Shown: positions 25,109 through 34,641, counted from the first letter of the stretch. The stretch: DNA of 64,000 nt from Comamonas piscis (GCF_014109725.1 NZ_CP058554.1:4154001-4218000), one strand, 5' to 3'. The notes: generated from the sequence alone by a model not told the origin. Made by a program: numbers and translations.

Positions 25109-26038
25109 ATGCACAGCCCCAACACCCCCCAACCCACCGTTTTGCTCTGCGGCGGCCAGGGCTTTATCGGCCAGACGCTGGCGCGCCAGCTGCGCGCGCA
25201 GGGCATGCGCGTCATCGCAGCCAGCAGGCGCTCCCAGCCGCCGCTGCAGTTGGGCAGGATGCAGCAGCCGGCCGATTGGCTGCCCCATCTGCAAGGCGTG
25301 GACATGGTCATCAACGCCGTAGGCAGCCTGCGCGACCAGCCCGGGCCGGAAGGTGCGAGCTTGGAAGCGCTGCACCAGACCGGCCCGCAAGCGCTGTTCG
25401 AGGCCTGCGCCCAGGCGGGCGTGCGGCGCGTGATGCAGCTCTCGGCCCTGGGGGTGGAAGACAACAACACCGCCTATGCCCGCACCAAGCGTGCGGCAGA
25501 TAGCCGTTTGCTGGCGTTGACCGCGCAAGGCCAGCTCGACGGCATGGTGGTGCGGCCCAGCATTGTGATGGGCGCACAAGGCGCCAGCACCCAGCTGTTT
25601 ATGCGTCTGGCCTTGCTGCCGGTACTGGTGCTGCCAGCGGTGATGCAGCAGCGCCTGATCCAGCCCGTGGCCGTCGATGAGCTGGCCGAGGTGATGCTGC
25701 GGCTGCTGCAATCGTCCACCACCGGCATCGTGTCGTTGGGTGGGCCAAAGCGCCTGAGCATGGCGCAGATGATTGACAGCCTGCGCCAGCAAGCCGGCCG
25801 CAGCAGGGCCTTGCAGCTGCGCCTGCCCGGCTGGGCCACCCAGGCCAGCGCGCGGCTGGGCGATGCGGTGCCCACGAGCCCCTGGTGCAGCGCCTCCTTG
25901 CAACTGGCATCGCTGGACAACTGCTGCGACCCGGCACCAATGGCGCAGTGGTTGGGGCGCGCGCCCACCGATCCTGCGCAGATGCTGGCGTTGATTCGCA
26001 ACCCGGCAGCGCCCCCTTCGCACGAAGGCCGCGCATGA
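25109..26038 (+). CDS. NAD(P)-binding atypical SDR / epimerase-like protein
   Basis: The 309-residue protein has an N-terminal Rossmann motif VLLCGGQGFIGQTLARQL (GGxGFIG). VDMVINAVGSLRD and VRRVMQLSALGVEDNNT follow, then YARTKRAADSRLL, where a YxxxK-like pair is present. This pattern fits the complex-I NDUFA9-like or NmrA-like atypical SDRs that often act as redox sensors rather than classical dehydrogenases. Its stop overlaps the next start by four bases. The cofactor and substrate are unknown. Confidence 0.85.
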   Translation: MHSPNTPQPTVLLCGGQGFIGQTLARQLRAQGMRVIAASRRSQPPLQLGRMQQPADWLPHLQGVDMVINAVGSLRDQPGPEGASLEALHQTGPQALFEACAQAGVRRVMQLSALGVEDNNTAYARTKRAADSRLLALTAQGQLDGMVVRPSIVMGAQGASTQLFMRLALLPVLVLPAVMQQRLIQPVAVDELAEVMLRLLQSSTTGIVSLGGPKRLSMAQMIDSLRQQAGRSRALQLRLPGWATQASARLGDAVPTSPWCSASLQLASLDNCCDPAPMAQWLGRAPTDPAQMLALIRNPAAPPSHEGRA

Positions 26039-26442
26039 CCACCGCGCCCCGCGCACAGCCCATGCAGCAGCCTTTGCAGCTGCTGCGTCTGAGTCTGGTC
26101 GCCGTCTGGTTGTGGACCGGCATTGCCAGCTTGCTGCAATGGCAGGGCGAAAGCACGGCGCTGCTGGTGGCGGGCGGCATTCAGACACCCGGCATGCAGG
26201 CGTGGTTGATAGGCGGTGGCGTGGCACTGGATCTGTTACTCGGTGTGTGGTTGTTGTGCTGGCCCGGGCGCAACGCCTATGCGGCGGCGCTTAGCGCGAT
26301 GCTGCTGATGACGCTGGCAGCCACGGCGCTGCTGCCCGCCCTGTGGCTGCACCCGCTGGGCCCCTTGTCCAAAAATCTGCCGATTGCCGCTGCGCTGTGG
26401 CTGCTGTGGCAGAGCAGCGCCCGCGACGGACGGAGTGAATGA
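26035..26442 (+). CDS. DoxX-like small membrane protein
   Basis: The 135-residue protein has four predicted membrane helices, starting LLRLSLVAVWLWTGIASLL. It resembles the DoxX-like group often found fused to or next to the SDR-type protein seen upstream. The ATG overlaps the upstream stop (ATGA), and its own stop overlaps the next start. It is probably an inner-membrane redox partner, with the function unproven. Confidence 0.8.
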   Translation: MTTAPRAQPMQQPLQLLRLSLVAVWLWTGIASLLQWQGESTALLVAGGIQTPGMQAWLIGGGVALDLLLGVWLLCWPGRNAYAAALSAMLLMTLAATALLPALWLHPLGPLSKNLPIAAALWLLWQSSARDGRSE

Positions 26443-26918
26443 TGAACACCTACTTGCTGCTCAAAACCCTGCATATCCTGTCGAGCGTGCTGATGGTCGG
26501 CACCGGCTTTGGCTCGGCCTTCTATATGTTCTTTGCCAACCGCAGCGGCAATGTAGCGGCCCAGGCGGTGGTCAGCCGGCTGGTGGTGCGGGCCGACTGG
26601 TGGTTCACCACGCCGGCGGTCATCATCCAGCCGCTGAGCGGCTGGGCATTGATGGTGATGGCCGGCTGGCCCTGGCACACGCCCTGGCTGCTTCTGTCGA
26701 TGGCGCTGTATGTCGTGGCGGGCCTGTGCTGGCTGCCGGTGGTGGCCATGCAAATCCGCATGGCCCATATGGCCGCCCAGGCCGATGCGCAAGGCCAGCC
26801 GCTGCCCGACGCATACAGGCGCCTGGCCGGGCGCTGGGAGGCGCTGGGCTACCCGGCTTTTGTGGCGATGCTGGGCGTGTACTACCTGATGGTCAACAAG
26901 CCCGCACTCTGGAGTTGA
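26439..26918 (+). CDS. DUF2269 integral membrane protein
   Basis: The 159-residue protein has four predicted membrane helices. The DUF2269 pattern is visible in LLLKTLHILSSVLMVGTGFG, DWWFTTPAVIIQPLSG and YVVAGLCWLPVVAMQI. Conserved His12 and the TTPA/QP segment are usual in the family. Some relatives are suspected to bind heme, but this is not established. It ends the DCC operon, four bases before the stop of the convergent DyP peroxidase gene. Confidence 0.83.
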   Translation: MMNTYLLLKTLHILSSVLMVGTGFGSAFYMFFANRSGNVAAQAVVSRLVVRADWWFTTPAVIIQPLSGWALMVMAGWPWHTPWLLLSMALYVVAGLCWLPVVAMQIRMAHMAAQADAQGQPLPDAYRRLAGRWEALGYPAFVAMLGVYYLMVNKPALWS

Positions 26919-26922
26919 CTGC

Positions 26923-27840
26923 TTACAGTCCCAACGCGCGCAAATCAACACGCCCGTTCAGCATCGGCGGGCACCAGTAGTAGGCGTTGGTAACGGGATT
27001 GGACATCTGGAACAGGCCATCTGCAATGCCATCTTCCTCGCCCGCCATGCGGCGCATCTGCGCTTCAAATGCCTCAAAGCTGCGGCCAAAACCGGCAAAG
27101 ATGGCACCCACGGCATCGCTGCCATCGGGCTGCACGGCCCACCAAGGCATATTGCGGCGCAGGATAAAGGCTTCGGGGTCAAAGCTCTCCTGCGCGGTGC
27201 GCTTGACGTGGGCGGACTCGGGCGCGTCGTCCAGCTCTTCGTTGTCGCTCAGGCGGCGGCCAATCATGTGGTCCTTTTGCAGCGCGCTCATACGGGCAAA
27301 AGCCTCCATGTCATGCACCCACTGCTGCACGGCAAAGTAGCTGCCGCCGTCCAGGCCCGCACCCATGCCGTCGGCAATGGCGGCATGTACCGCATCGTCG
27401 TCCTTGGGGTTTTCAGTGCCGTCTTCGTAGCCGGTCAGATCGCGTACCGCATCCTTGCCGTTCCAGCCGTGGCGGAAGCAATCGACCACCTTCTCGCGGC
27501 TAAAGGCCGGCGCCAGCAGCGCTGCGGCTTCGCGCGACAGGCGCAGCACATCGCCCTGGTCATTGCCACGCAGCCACAGGCACAGCGCATGGGGCGTCAG
27601 CGCCAGCGGCCCTTGGGGCCCGGTGATGGCCGGAAAATTGCGCAAACCTGGTACCTGCACACCCAGCAGCTCTGCCACCGGTTGGCCGATGCAGACGACG
27701 ACCTGCTCACCATCGGCCCATTGCTGCAAACGCGCCAGCGCGGCACGCACGGCCGGGGCATCGCCCGAGAGTTTCCAGAGTTGGTAGCGGCTTGCAGCTG
27801 GCAAATCCAGCAGGATTCCTGGTTGGTTCAAGGCGGTCAT
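26923..27840 (-). CDS. DyP-type heme peroxidase
   Basis: The 305-residue protein has the family GxxDG motif (GYEDG, residues 137-141, distal Asp140), the proximal heme ligand His211 (SAHVKRT) and a distal arginine in LRRNMPW. No twin-arginine signal is present, so it is cytoplasmic. No encapsulin gene is nearby. The start at 27840 gives a compact class B/YfeX-like length. It oxidises dyes or other electron donors with H2O2, and the natural substrate is unknown. Confidence 0.92.
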   Translation of the reverse strand: MTALNQPGILLDLPAASRYQLWKLSGDAPAVRAALARLQQWADGEQVVVCIGQPVAELLGVQVPGLRNFPAITGPQGPLALTPHALCLWLRGNDQGDVLRLSREAAALLAPAFSREKVVDCFRHGWNGKDAVRDLTGYEDGTENPKDDDAVHAAIADGMGAGLDGGSYFAVQQWVHDMEAFARMSALQKDHMIGRRLSDNEELDDAPESAHVKRTAQESFDPEAFILRRNMPWWAVQPDGSDAVGAIFAGFGRSFEAFEAQMRRMAGEEDGIADGLFQMSNPVTNAYYWCPPMLNGRVDLRALGL

Positions 27841-28045
27841 CGTGTTCGGTGCGCGCAGCTGTATCGCTGCGTTTTGGCTATGGGATGGCAATCGGCTATT
27901 GTCGCGCAGCTGTCCTACCAACACGGCGCTTGGCCGTTTGCATTGCCCAATCACCGCCATAGCTGTTGCATTTGGGCTTCACCTTGGCAGAATCTGTGCG
28001 ATCAATGTCATTGCTGCCAAATGGCAATACACGCACACTCTGCGC

Positions 28046-29077
28046 ATGCCCCAGCCCGACACCATCCCGGCCCAGCGTGCCCAGCCCGGCCACCGCGTCC
28101 TCTGCATCGCCTACCCGCGTGCAATGAGCCTGGACATCACCGGCCCCATGCAGGTGTTTGCCACCGCCAACGATGTGCGCCAGCGCCAGGGGCTGCCCGC
28201 CTTTTACGAGCTGGTCTTTGCGGGCTTGGAGGCCGGGCCGGTCAGCCTGTCCTGTGGCTTGCAGATACTGGCCACCCAAGGCCTGCGCCAGCTGCGCCCG
28301 GGTGCCAATAGCACCGTGCTGATACCGGGGGGCGATGGCGTGGTGGAGGTGCAGCACCACAGCGGCCTGCGCCAATGGCTGCAGCGCACGGCGCCCAAGG
28401 TGCAGCGCCTGGGCTCCGTCTGCTCGGGCGCGCTGATTCTGGCCCGCGCGGGCTTGCTTGATGGCTTGCCCGCCACCACCCACTGGTGCCGCCTGGCCGA
28501 GCTGGCGGCGATGGAGCGCCCCATCCAGGTGGAGGGCGACCGTCTACACACCTTTGATGCCAACCATCCGCAGCAGCGCCATATCTTTACCTCCGCCGGA
28601 GTCACCTCGGGCATTGACCTGGCGCTCGGCCTGGTCGAGGCCGACCTGGGCCGCAGCATGGCGCTGGCCGTCGCCCGGCACCTGGTGATGTTTGTGCGCC
28701 GGCCGGGGGGCCAGGCGCAGTTCAGCCCGCTGCTGGCGGCCGAGACCACGCAGGCGCCGCGCCTGGCCGGGCTGCTGGAATGGATTCCCGGCCACCTGGG
28801 CGAGCGCCTAAGCGTCGAGCAACTGGCCGCGCAGGCCTGCCTGCCGCCACGCACTTTGGCCCGCGTGTTCCAGCAAGAGCTGGGCACCACGCCCGCACGC
28901 TATGTGGAGCGCGTGCGGCTGCAGGCTGCCACCACCTTGCTCAGCCAGCGCCAGGCCTCCGTATCGACGGTGGCGCGGATCTGCGGCTTTGGCCACCCGG
29001 AAAACCTGCGCCGCAGCTTTCACAAGACCTTGGCCGTCAGCCCCCAGGCCTTTGCCGAGCGCTTTGGCACCGGCTAG
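28046..29077 (+). CDS. GlxA-type transcription regulator (DJ-1/PfpI plus AraC HTH)
   Basis: The 343-residue protein joins an N-terminal class I amidotransferase-like DJ-1/PfpI domain to a C-terminal AraC/XylS double helix-turn-helix. The first part (about residues 15-200) has LDITGPMQVFATA and the nucleophile-elbow cysteine in GSVCSGALIL. The second (about 235-340) has LAAQACLPPRTLARVFQQE and VARICGFGHPENLRRSFHK. The start at 28046 follows an intergenic region shared with the divergent DyP gene. It may control that gene or the MFS gene 110 bp downstream. Confidence 0.9.
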   Translation: MPQPDTIPAQRAQPGHRVLCIAYPRAMSLDITGPMQVFATANDVRQRQGLPAFYELVFAGLEAGPVSLSCGLQILATQGLRQLRPGANSTVLIPGGDGVVEVQHHSGLRQWLQRTAPKVQRLGSVCSGALILARAGLLDGLPATTHWCRLAELAAMERPIQVEGDRLHTFDANHPQQRHIFTSAGVTSGIDLALGLVEADLGRSMALAVARHLVMFVRRPGGQAQFSPLLAAETTQAPRLAGLLEWIPGHLGERLSVEQLAAQACLPPRTLARVFQQELGTTPARYVERVRLQAATTLLSQRQASVSTVARICGFGHPENLRRSFHKTLAVSPQAFAERFGTG

Positions 29078-29187
29078 CCCAGGGCCGCCGCTAAGCGGCT
29101 GAACCCACCGTTGCCCCTCCATGCGATCCGGACCGCCTGCGCTGCCCGGCAGCACCCACACGCCCCTTCATTCTCTGATCACCGCCC

Positions 29188-30372
29188 ATGCTCCTCAAAC
29201 ACCATCCCCAACTGCTCACCCTCAGCATTGCGCAAGCGCTGTACTGGTCCTGCTCCATCATCGGCATTGCGTTGACGGGCTTGGTCGGCCAGCGCCTCTC
29301 CCCCTGGCCAGTGTTGGCGACGCTGCCGCTGACCTTGCTGGTGGCAGGCAACCTGCTGTCGATTGGCCAGTTGGCCCGCTGGATGCAGCGGCATGGCCGC
29401 GCGCGGGGCCTGCAATATGGGGCGCTGCTGGGGCTAGCGGCCGGGCTGCTGGCCGCCTGGGCGGTGGTGCAGGCCAGCTTTGGGCTGTTTTGCCTGGCGA
29501 TGCTGCTGCTGGGCGGCTACCAGGCCTCCGCCGGCTTCTACCGCTTTACCGCGCTGGATGGCATGCCGGCAGAACACAGCGGCCGTGCGGCAGCCTGGGT
29601 GCTGGCGGGCGGTATCGCAGCGGCGCTGCTGGCACCCACGTTGGCCATCCAGGCCGCCGATGCCCTGGCTACGCCGCTGGCCGGCGCGTATGTGGCGATT
29701 GCAGTGCTGGCTTTGCTGGCTTGCGCGCTGCTGCAATGCCTGCCGGCGCGCCTGCACCTGCCGATGCAGGCCAAGTCTGCGGCCGAGCCCACGGTCACGC
29801 GCCGCCAGCTCTGGCAGCGCCCTGCGCTGCAGCAGGCCATCATTCTCAGCGCCTGCGGCCATGGGCTGATGGTGCTGGTGATGAACGCCACCCCGCTGGC
29901 GATGCATGGCGCAGGCCACTCACTGGCCAGCTCCACCCAGGTGATCCAGTGGCATGTGCTGGGCATGTTTGCGCCGTCCTTGTTTGCGGGTCGCGCGGTG
30001 GACCGCTTTGGCGCGCGGCGCCTGGCTTGGCTGGGTGCGGCGTTGCTGGCGGCCAGCGCCTGCGTTGCGCAGGTTGGCATGCAGTTCATGCCCTTTTTGC
30101 TCAGCTCCTTGCTGCTGGGTGCCGGTTGGAACCTGATGATTCTGGCGGGCACCAGCCTGCTGAACCAGGCCAGCACGCACCAGGAGCGCAGCCAGGCCCA
30201 GCCGATGATGGAATGGAGCAACAACGGCAGCGCAGCGCTGATGTCGCTCAGCTGCGGCGTGCTGATCCAGACCCTGGGTTGGCAGGCGGTGAATGTGGCG
30301 ATGTTGCTGACCCTGGCGCTGCTGGCCTGGCAAGACGTACGGTCGGCATGGGCGGCGCGGGCGCAGGTCTAA
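29188..30372 (+). CDS. MFS transporter
   Basis: The 394-residue protein has about twelve hydrophobic helices with short loops, typical of the major facilitator superfamily. The loop after helix 8 contains AGRAVDRFGARRLAWLG, a version of the A-motif GxxxDRxGRR. The N-terminal half has QALYWSCSIIGIALTGLVG. It is most likely an export permease, with the substrate unknown. It follows the GlxA-type regulator in the same direction and ends 13 bp before the stop of a convergent gene. Confidence 0.87.
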   Translation: MLLKHHPQLLTLSIAQALYWSCSIIGIALTGLVGQRLSPWPVLATLPLTLLVAGNLLSIGQLARWMQRHGRARGLQYGALLGLAAGLLAAWAVVQASFGLFCLAMLLLGGYQASAGFYRFTALDGMPAEHSGRAAAWVLAGGIAAALLAPTLAIQAADALATPLAGAYVAIAVLALLACALLQCLPARLHLPMQAKSAAEPTVTRRQLWQRPALQQAIILSACGHGLMVLVMNATPLAMHGAGHSLASSTQVIQWHVLGMFAPSLFAGRAVDRFGARRLAWLGAALLAASACVAQVGMQFMPFLLSSLLLGAGWNLMILAGTSLLNQASTHQERSQAQPMMEWSNNGSAALMSLSCGVLIQTLGWQAVNVAMLLTLALLAWQDVRSAWAARAQV

Positions 30373-30385
30373 TTCCGGTCCCGCT

Positions 30386-31228
30386 TTAAGCAGGCTTGCG
30401 TGCCAGGCGCTCACGCCAGATACGCTCCACCCAGGGCGCAAATCCGCCATCCACCGCCGTCAGCAAAGGCAGGCCCGTAGCATCCACCGCCTCTGCCAGC
30501 GCATCGCTCCAACCCTGGCTGCCCCACAGGGCTTGCAAAGGCGCAGCCAGCACCCACTCCTGGCCCCAAAAATACAGCTGCGTCGCCTGCACATTCGCCT
30601 GCATCTGCTGCACCTCGGCCAGGGCCTGCGGCTCGGCCAGCTGCAGCCATATATCGGCATACAAAAAATCGACCGGTTGCTGCGGCGCCGGGCGCCACTG
30701 CAGCGCATCGGCTTGCACGATATGAATTTTGGCGGCGGCCTCGGCCGGCAAACCTTCCAGCACCTGCATCTGCTCAAACAGCGCAATCACCTCCGGGTCG
30801 CGCTCCACCACGGTCAACCGCTGCACGGCGGGGTTCAACGCGATATTGGCCGTCACCCAGCCCATCCCCAGGCCCATGACCACCGTGTGGCCCTGTGCAT
30901 GCAGGCAGGCCAGCTCCTGACTTTCGATCTCGAAAGGCGACAGCGACATCCAGGTGTCCCAGCCGCCTTGCCCGTTCTTGCGCAGCAGCGCTGTCGTGCT
31001 GCCATAGATGCAGGCACCGCTGTAATAGCCTCGGTCCAGCCCCATGCCGCCGCGCAGCAACCGCCAGGCGCCCTGCTCGCCCAGCTGGTACAGGGGCATG
31101 TGCCAGGGTGCCTCAAACACCGGCACGCCCAGCGCCTGCGCCAGCGCATGGATATCCACGCCGCCCTCGGGCAAAGCTGTGCCGGGCGGGGAAGAGGCGG
31201 TCAACGCTTGCATGGGCTCTGAGGACAT
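30386..31228 (-). CDS. Spermidine-synthase-like SAM-binding protein
   Basis: The 280-residue protein has a class I methyltransferase nucleotide fold: VVMGLGMGWVTANIALNP (motif I, GxGxG) and LTVVERDPEVIALFEQ (motif II acidic end). The acidic QADALQW follows, then FLYADIWLQLAEP. This resembles spermidine-synthase-type proteins, though the gatekeeper Asp residues for putrescine are not clearly present, so the reaction is open. The start at 31228 (MSSEPMQAL) was chosen for codon context. It lies downstream of fumC but past a terminator. Confidence 0.78.
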   Translation of the reverse strand: MSSEPMQALTASSPPGTALPEGGVDIHALAQALGVPVFEAPWHMPLYQLGEQGAWRLLRGGMGLDRGYYSGACIYGSTTALLRKNGQGGWDTWMSLSPFEIESQELACLHAQGHTVVMGLGMGWVTANIALNPAVQRLTVVERDPEVIALFEQMQVLEGLPAEAAAKIHIVQADALQWRPAPQQPVDFLYADIWLQLAEPQALAEVQQMQANVQATQLYFWGQEWVLAAPLQALWGSQGWSDALAEAVDATGLPLLTAVDGGFAPWVERIWRERLARKPA

Positions 31229-31265
31229 GAAGAATTCCAAGTAGAAAGGCAGAAACCGCCAGTGT

Positions 31266-31295
31266 AAAAGCACAAGGCCCGCAGCAAAGCGGGCC
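31266..31295 (-). terminator. Intrinsic terminator of fumC
   Basis: On the minus strand, GGCCCGC pairs with GCGGGCC, followed by a T-rich tail (TTGTGCTTTT). Confidence 0.78.
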
Positions 31296-31320
31296 CTGGA
31301 ACGGTCAAGCGTGTAGACGC

Positions 31321-32712
31321 TTACAGATTGCCGACCATATGCTCGGGCACAACCCACTGGTCAAACTGCTCGGCCGTCACATGGCCGCTGGCCACGGCGG
31401 CATCGCGCAGGCTGCTGCCTTCTTTGTGGGCCTTCTTGGCGATGTAGGCCGCCTTGTCGTAGCCGATATGGGTGTTGAGCGCAGTGACCAACATCAGCGA
31501 GCGGCTGACCAGCTCAGTGATGCGCTCGCGGTTCGGCTCGATGCCGACGGCGCAGTGGTCGTTAAAGCTCACCATGCCATCGGCCAGCAGGCGCACGCTC
31601 TGCAGGAAGTTATGCGCCACCATCGGGCGGAACACATTCAGCTCGAAGTTGCCCGAGGCGCCGCCGACGTTGATCGCGGCATCGTTGCCAAACACCTGGG
31701 CGCAGAGCATGGTCATCGCTTCGCACTGCGTGGGGTTGACCTTGCCCGGCATGATGGACGAGCCCGGCTCGTTCTCGGGGATGGAGATCTCGCCCAGGCC
31801 GCTGCGCGGGCCCGATGCCAGCCAGCGCACATCGTTGGAGATTTTCATCAGGCTGGCCGCCAGGGTCTTGAGGGCACCATGGCCAAACACCAGGGCATCG
31901 CAGGAGCCCAGCGATTCAAACTTGTTGGGCGAGGTGATGAATGGGTAGCCGGTCAGCTTGGCCAGCTCTTGCGCCACGCCTTCGGCATAGCCCTTGGGCG
32001 CGTTCAGGCCCGTGCCCACGGCGGTGCCGCCCAGCGCCAGCTCATATAGATGTGGCAGTGCCGACTTGATGTGCTTGGCGCCGTGCTCCAGCTGCGCCAC
32101 CCAGCCGGATATCTCCTGGCCCAGGGTCAGCGGCGTGGCATCTTGCAGGTGGGTGCGGCCGATCTTGACGATGTCGTTGAAGGCCTCGCTCTTGGCCTGC
32201 AGGGTGCGGCGCAGCTTCTCCAGCGCGGGCAGCAGCTTGCGCTCGATGGCGGTGACGGCCGCCACATGCATGGCGGTCGGGTACACGTCGTTGCTCGACT
32301 GGCTTTTGTTCACATCATCATTGGGGTGGACCAGGCGCGACTCGCCGCGCTCACCACCCAGCAGCTCGCTGGCGCGGTTGGCCAGCACTTCATTGACGTT
32401 CATGTTCGTCTGCGTGCCCGAGCCCGTCTGCCACACCACCAGCGGGAACTCATCGGGGTGCTGGCCGGCGGTCACCTCATCGGCGGCGGCATTGATGGCC
32501 TTGGCTTTTTTCTCATCGAGCAGGCCCAGCGCGTGGTTGACGGTGGCACTGGCCTTTTTCACCTGCGCCAGCGCATGGATGATTTCACCGGGCTGCTTCT
32601 CGCCACTGATGTCAAAGTTCTGCAGCGAGCGCTGCGTCTGGGCGCCCCAGAGTTTGTCGGCCGGCACATCGATCAGGCCGAATGTGTCTTTTTCCTGGCG
32701 GGTAGCTGTCAT
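31321..32712 (-). CDS. fumC: Fumarate hydratase, class II (iron-independent)
   Basis: The 463-residue enzyme of the TCA cycle hydrates fumarate to malate. It has the superfamily signature GSSIMPGKVNPTQ, plus SGTQTNMNVNEV near residue 98 and GRTHLQDATPLTLGQE near residue 188. Length is standard. An AGGAGTG ribosome-binding site precedes the ATG. It is divergent from a class I iron-sulfur fumarase gene 352 bp away. The pair probably lets the cell keep fumarase activity under oxidative stress or iron limitation, when the iron-sulfur enzyme fails. Confidence 0.96.
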   Translation of the reverse strand: MTATRQEKDTFGLIDVPADKLWGAQTQRSLQNFDISGEKQPGEIIHALAQVKKASATVNHALGLLDEKKAKAINAAADEVTAGQHPDEFPLVVWQTGSGTQTNMNVNEVLANRASELLGGERGESRLVHPNDDVNKSQSSNDVYPTAMHVAAVTAIERKLLPALEKLRRTLQAKSEAFNDIVKIGRTHLQDATPLTLGQEISGWVAQLEHGAKHIKSALPHLYELALGGTAVGTGLNAPKGYAEGVAQELAKLTGYPFITSPNKFESLGSCDALVFGHGALKTLAASLMKISNDVRWLASGPRSGLGEISIPENEPGSSIMPGKVNPTQCEAMTMLCAQVFGNDAAINVGGASGNFELNVFRPMVAHNFLQSVRLLADGMVSFNDHCAVGIEPNRERITELVSRSLMLVTALNTHIGYDKAAYIAKKAHKEGSSLRDAAVASGHVTAEQFDQWVVPEHMVGNL

Positions 32713-33064
32713 GCTTGGATCACTCCTGGTATCTCAACAATTGCAACGCGGCTCGTCTGGCTGGTAAGCGTCTGGCTGGTGGGCCGCCGGATTCATACAT
32801 ATGGCGCCGCCCGCTCAACAAGGAGACGGGCGCGGCATCGCATCCTAACGCAGTCAATAACAGCCGTTCTCATCTGCAGCAAGCAGCCATGCTGCGCGCA
32901 TGCCCTTGCAGCGGAAGGACGCTTGCGCGACACCTGAGTCTTCTAGAAGACTTATCGGGCATTTGCCACCACCGGTCCGGTGAAAGGCCGATAATTGCCC
33001 CCGTGATCCCGAGCGCCATCGGCAGCATAGCCTTGCGCAATCCAAAACCCACCCCACAAGCACG
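32713..33064. promoter_or_regulatory. Divergent fumC / class I fumarase control region
   Basis: This region holds no gene. It contains a perfect 16-bp palindrome AGTCTTCTAGAAGACT (32937-32952). Next to it is a nested inverted repeat in the class I fumarase leader, TTATCGG (32952-32958) with CCGATAA (32988-32994), around ACCGG-T-CCGGT (32971-32981). I cannot assign a regulator to either. Confidence 0.5.
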
Positions 33065-34618
33065 ATGACCACCTCCATCCGTCAGCAGGACCTGATCGAC
33101 TCGATCGCGGGCGCCCTGCAGTACATCAGCTACTACCACACACCGGATTTCATCCAGCACCTGGCACGGGCCTACGAGCGCGAGCAAAGCCCGGCGGCCA
33201 AGGATGCGATGGCCCAGATCCTCACCAATTCCAAGATGAGCGCGACTGGCCAGCGCCCCATCTGCCAGGACACCGGAATCGTCAACGTGTTCCTGAAGGT
33301 AGGCATGGAGGTGAAGTGGGAAGACTTCACGATGGGCCTGGAAGACGCCATCAACGAAGGCGTGCGCCGTGGCTACAACCACCCCGACAACACCTTGCGC
33401 GCCTCCGTGGTGGCCGATCCCCACTTTGCCCGCAAGAACACCAAGGACAACACGCCTGCCGTCATCAATGTGCAGATCGTGCCGGGTGACAAGCTGGATG
33501 TGACCGTCGCCGCCAAGGGTGGCGGCTCGGAGAACAAGTCCAAGATGATCATGATGAACCCCAGCGACAGCATCGTTGACTGGGTGCTCAAGACCGTTCC
33601 CACGATGGGCGCAGGCTGGTGCCCACCGGGCATGCTGGGCATCGGCATTGGCGGCACCGCTGAAAAAGCCGTGCTGCTGGCCAAGGAAAGCCTGATGGAA
33701 GACCTCGACATGTACCAGCTGCAGCAAAAAGCCGCCAGCGGTTCCGAGCTGGACCAGGTGGAAAAATTGCGCCTGGAGCTGTTCGAGAAGGTCAATGCCC
33801 TCGGCATTGGCGCCCAGGGCCTGGGCGGCCTCACCACGGTGCTGGATGTGAAGATCAACATGTACCCCACGCACGCGGCCTCCAAGCCCGTGGCGATGAT
33901 CCCCAACTGCGCCGCCACCCGCCACGCCCACTTCGTGATGGACGGCTCCGGCCCCGTGTACCTGGACCCCCCATCGCTGGACACCTGGCCCAAGATTGAA
34001 TGGGCTCCGGACTACAACAAGTCCAAGCGCGTGAACCTGAACACGCTGACCAAGGAAGAAGTGGCCAGCTGGAAGCCGGGCGACACGATCTTGCTCAACG
34101 GCAAGATGCTCACCGGCCGCGATGCTGCCCACAAGCGCATCCAGGACATGCTGGCCAAGGGCGAGCCGCTGCCCGTCGACTTCACCAACCGCGTGATCTA
34201 CTACGTCGGCCCGGTCGACCCTGTGCGTGACGAAGTCGTTGGCCCTGCCGGCCCGACGACTGCCACCCGCATGGACAAGTTCACTGACATGATGCTGTCG
34301 CAGACCGGCCTGATCGCGATGATCGGCAAGTCCGAGCGCGGCCCGGTCGCCATCGAAGCCATCAAGAACCACAAATCGGCCTACCTGATGGCCGTGGGCG
34401 GCGCCGCCTACCTGGTCTCCAAGGCCATCAAGCACGCCAAGGTGGTCGGTTTTGCCGATCTAGGCATGGAAGCCATCTATGAATTCGACGTGGTCGACAT
34501 GCCCGTGACCGTGGCCGTGGATGCCGGCGGCACCAGCGCCCACATCACCGGCCCGGCGATCTGGAAGGAAAAGATCGCGACCGGCGAATTCAAGGGCATT
34601 GAAGTCGCTGGCGCCTGA
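33065..34618 (+). CDS. Fumarate hydratase, class I (4Fe-4S)
   Basis: The 517-residue oxygen-sensitive fumarase has an N-terminal alpha-subunit-like domain with RPICQDTGIVNVF, GAGWCPPGMLGIGIGG and IPNCAATRHAHF, giving the three cysteines that ligate the 4Fe-4S cluster. The C-terminal beta domain has LTGRDAAHKRI, YYVGPVDP and GPTTATRMDKF. Single-chain FumA/FumB-type length is normal. It catalyses the same reaction as the divergent fumC. Its leader contains an inverted repeat that may regulate it. Confidence 0.94.
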   Translation: MTTSIRQQDLIDSIAGALQYISYYHTPDFIQHLARAYEREQSPAAKDAMAQILTNSKMSATGQRPICQDTGIVNVFLKVGMEVKWEDFTMGLEDAINEGVRRGYNHPDNTLRASVVADPHFARKNTKDNTPAVINVQIVPGDKLDVTVAAKGGGSENKSKMIMMNPSDSIVDWVLKTVPTMGAGWCPPGMLGIGIGGTAEKAVLLAKESLMEDLDMYQLQQKAASGSELDQVEKLRLELFEKVNALGIGAQGLGGLTTVLDVKINMYPTHAASKPVAMIPNCAATRHAHFVMDGSGPVYLDPPSLDTWPKIEWAPDYNKSKRVNLNTLTKEEVASWKPGDTILLNGKMLTGRDAAHKRIQDMLAKGEPLPVDFTNRVIYYVGPVDPVRDEVVGPAGPTTATRMDKFTDMMLSQTGLIAMIGKSERGPVAIEAIKNHKSAYLMAVGGAAYLVSKAIKHAKVVGFADLGMEAIYEFDVVDMPVTVAVDAGGTSAHITGPAIWKEKIATGEFKGIEVAGA

Positions 34619-34641
34619 TTGCGCTGCGACGCTCACCAGAC

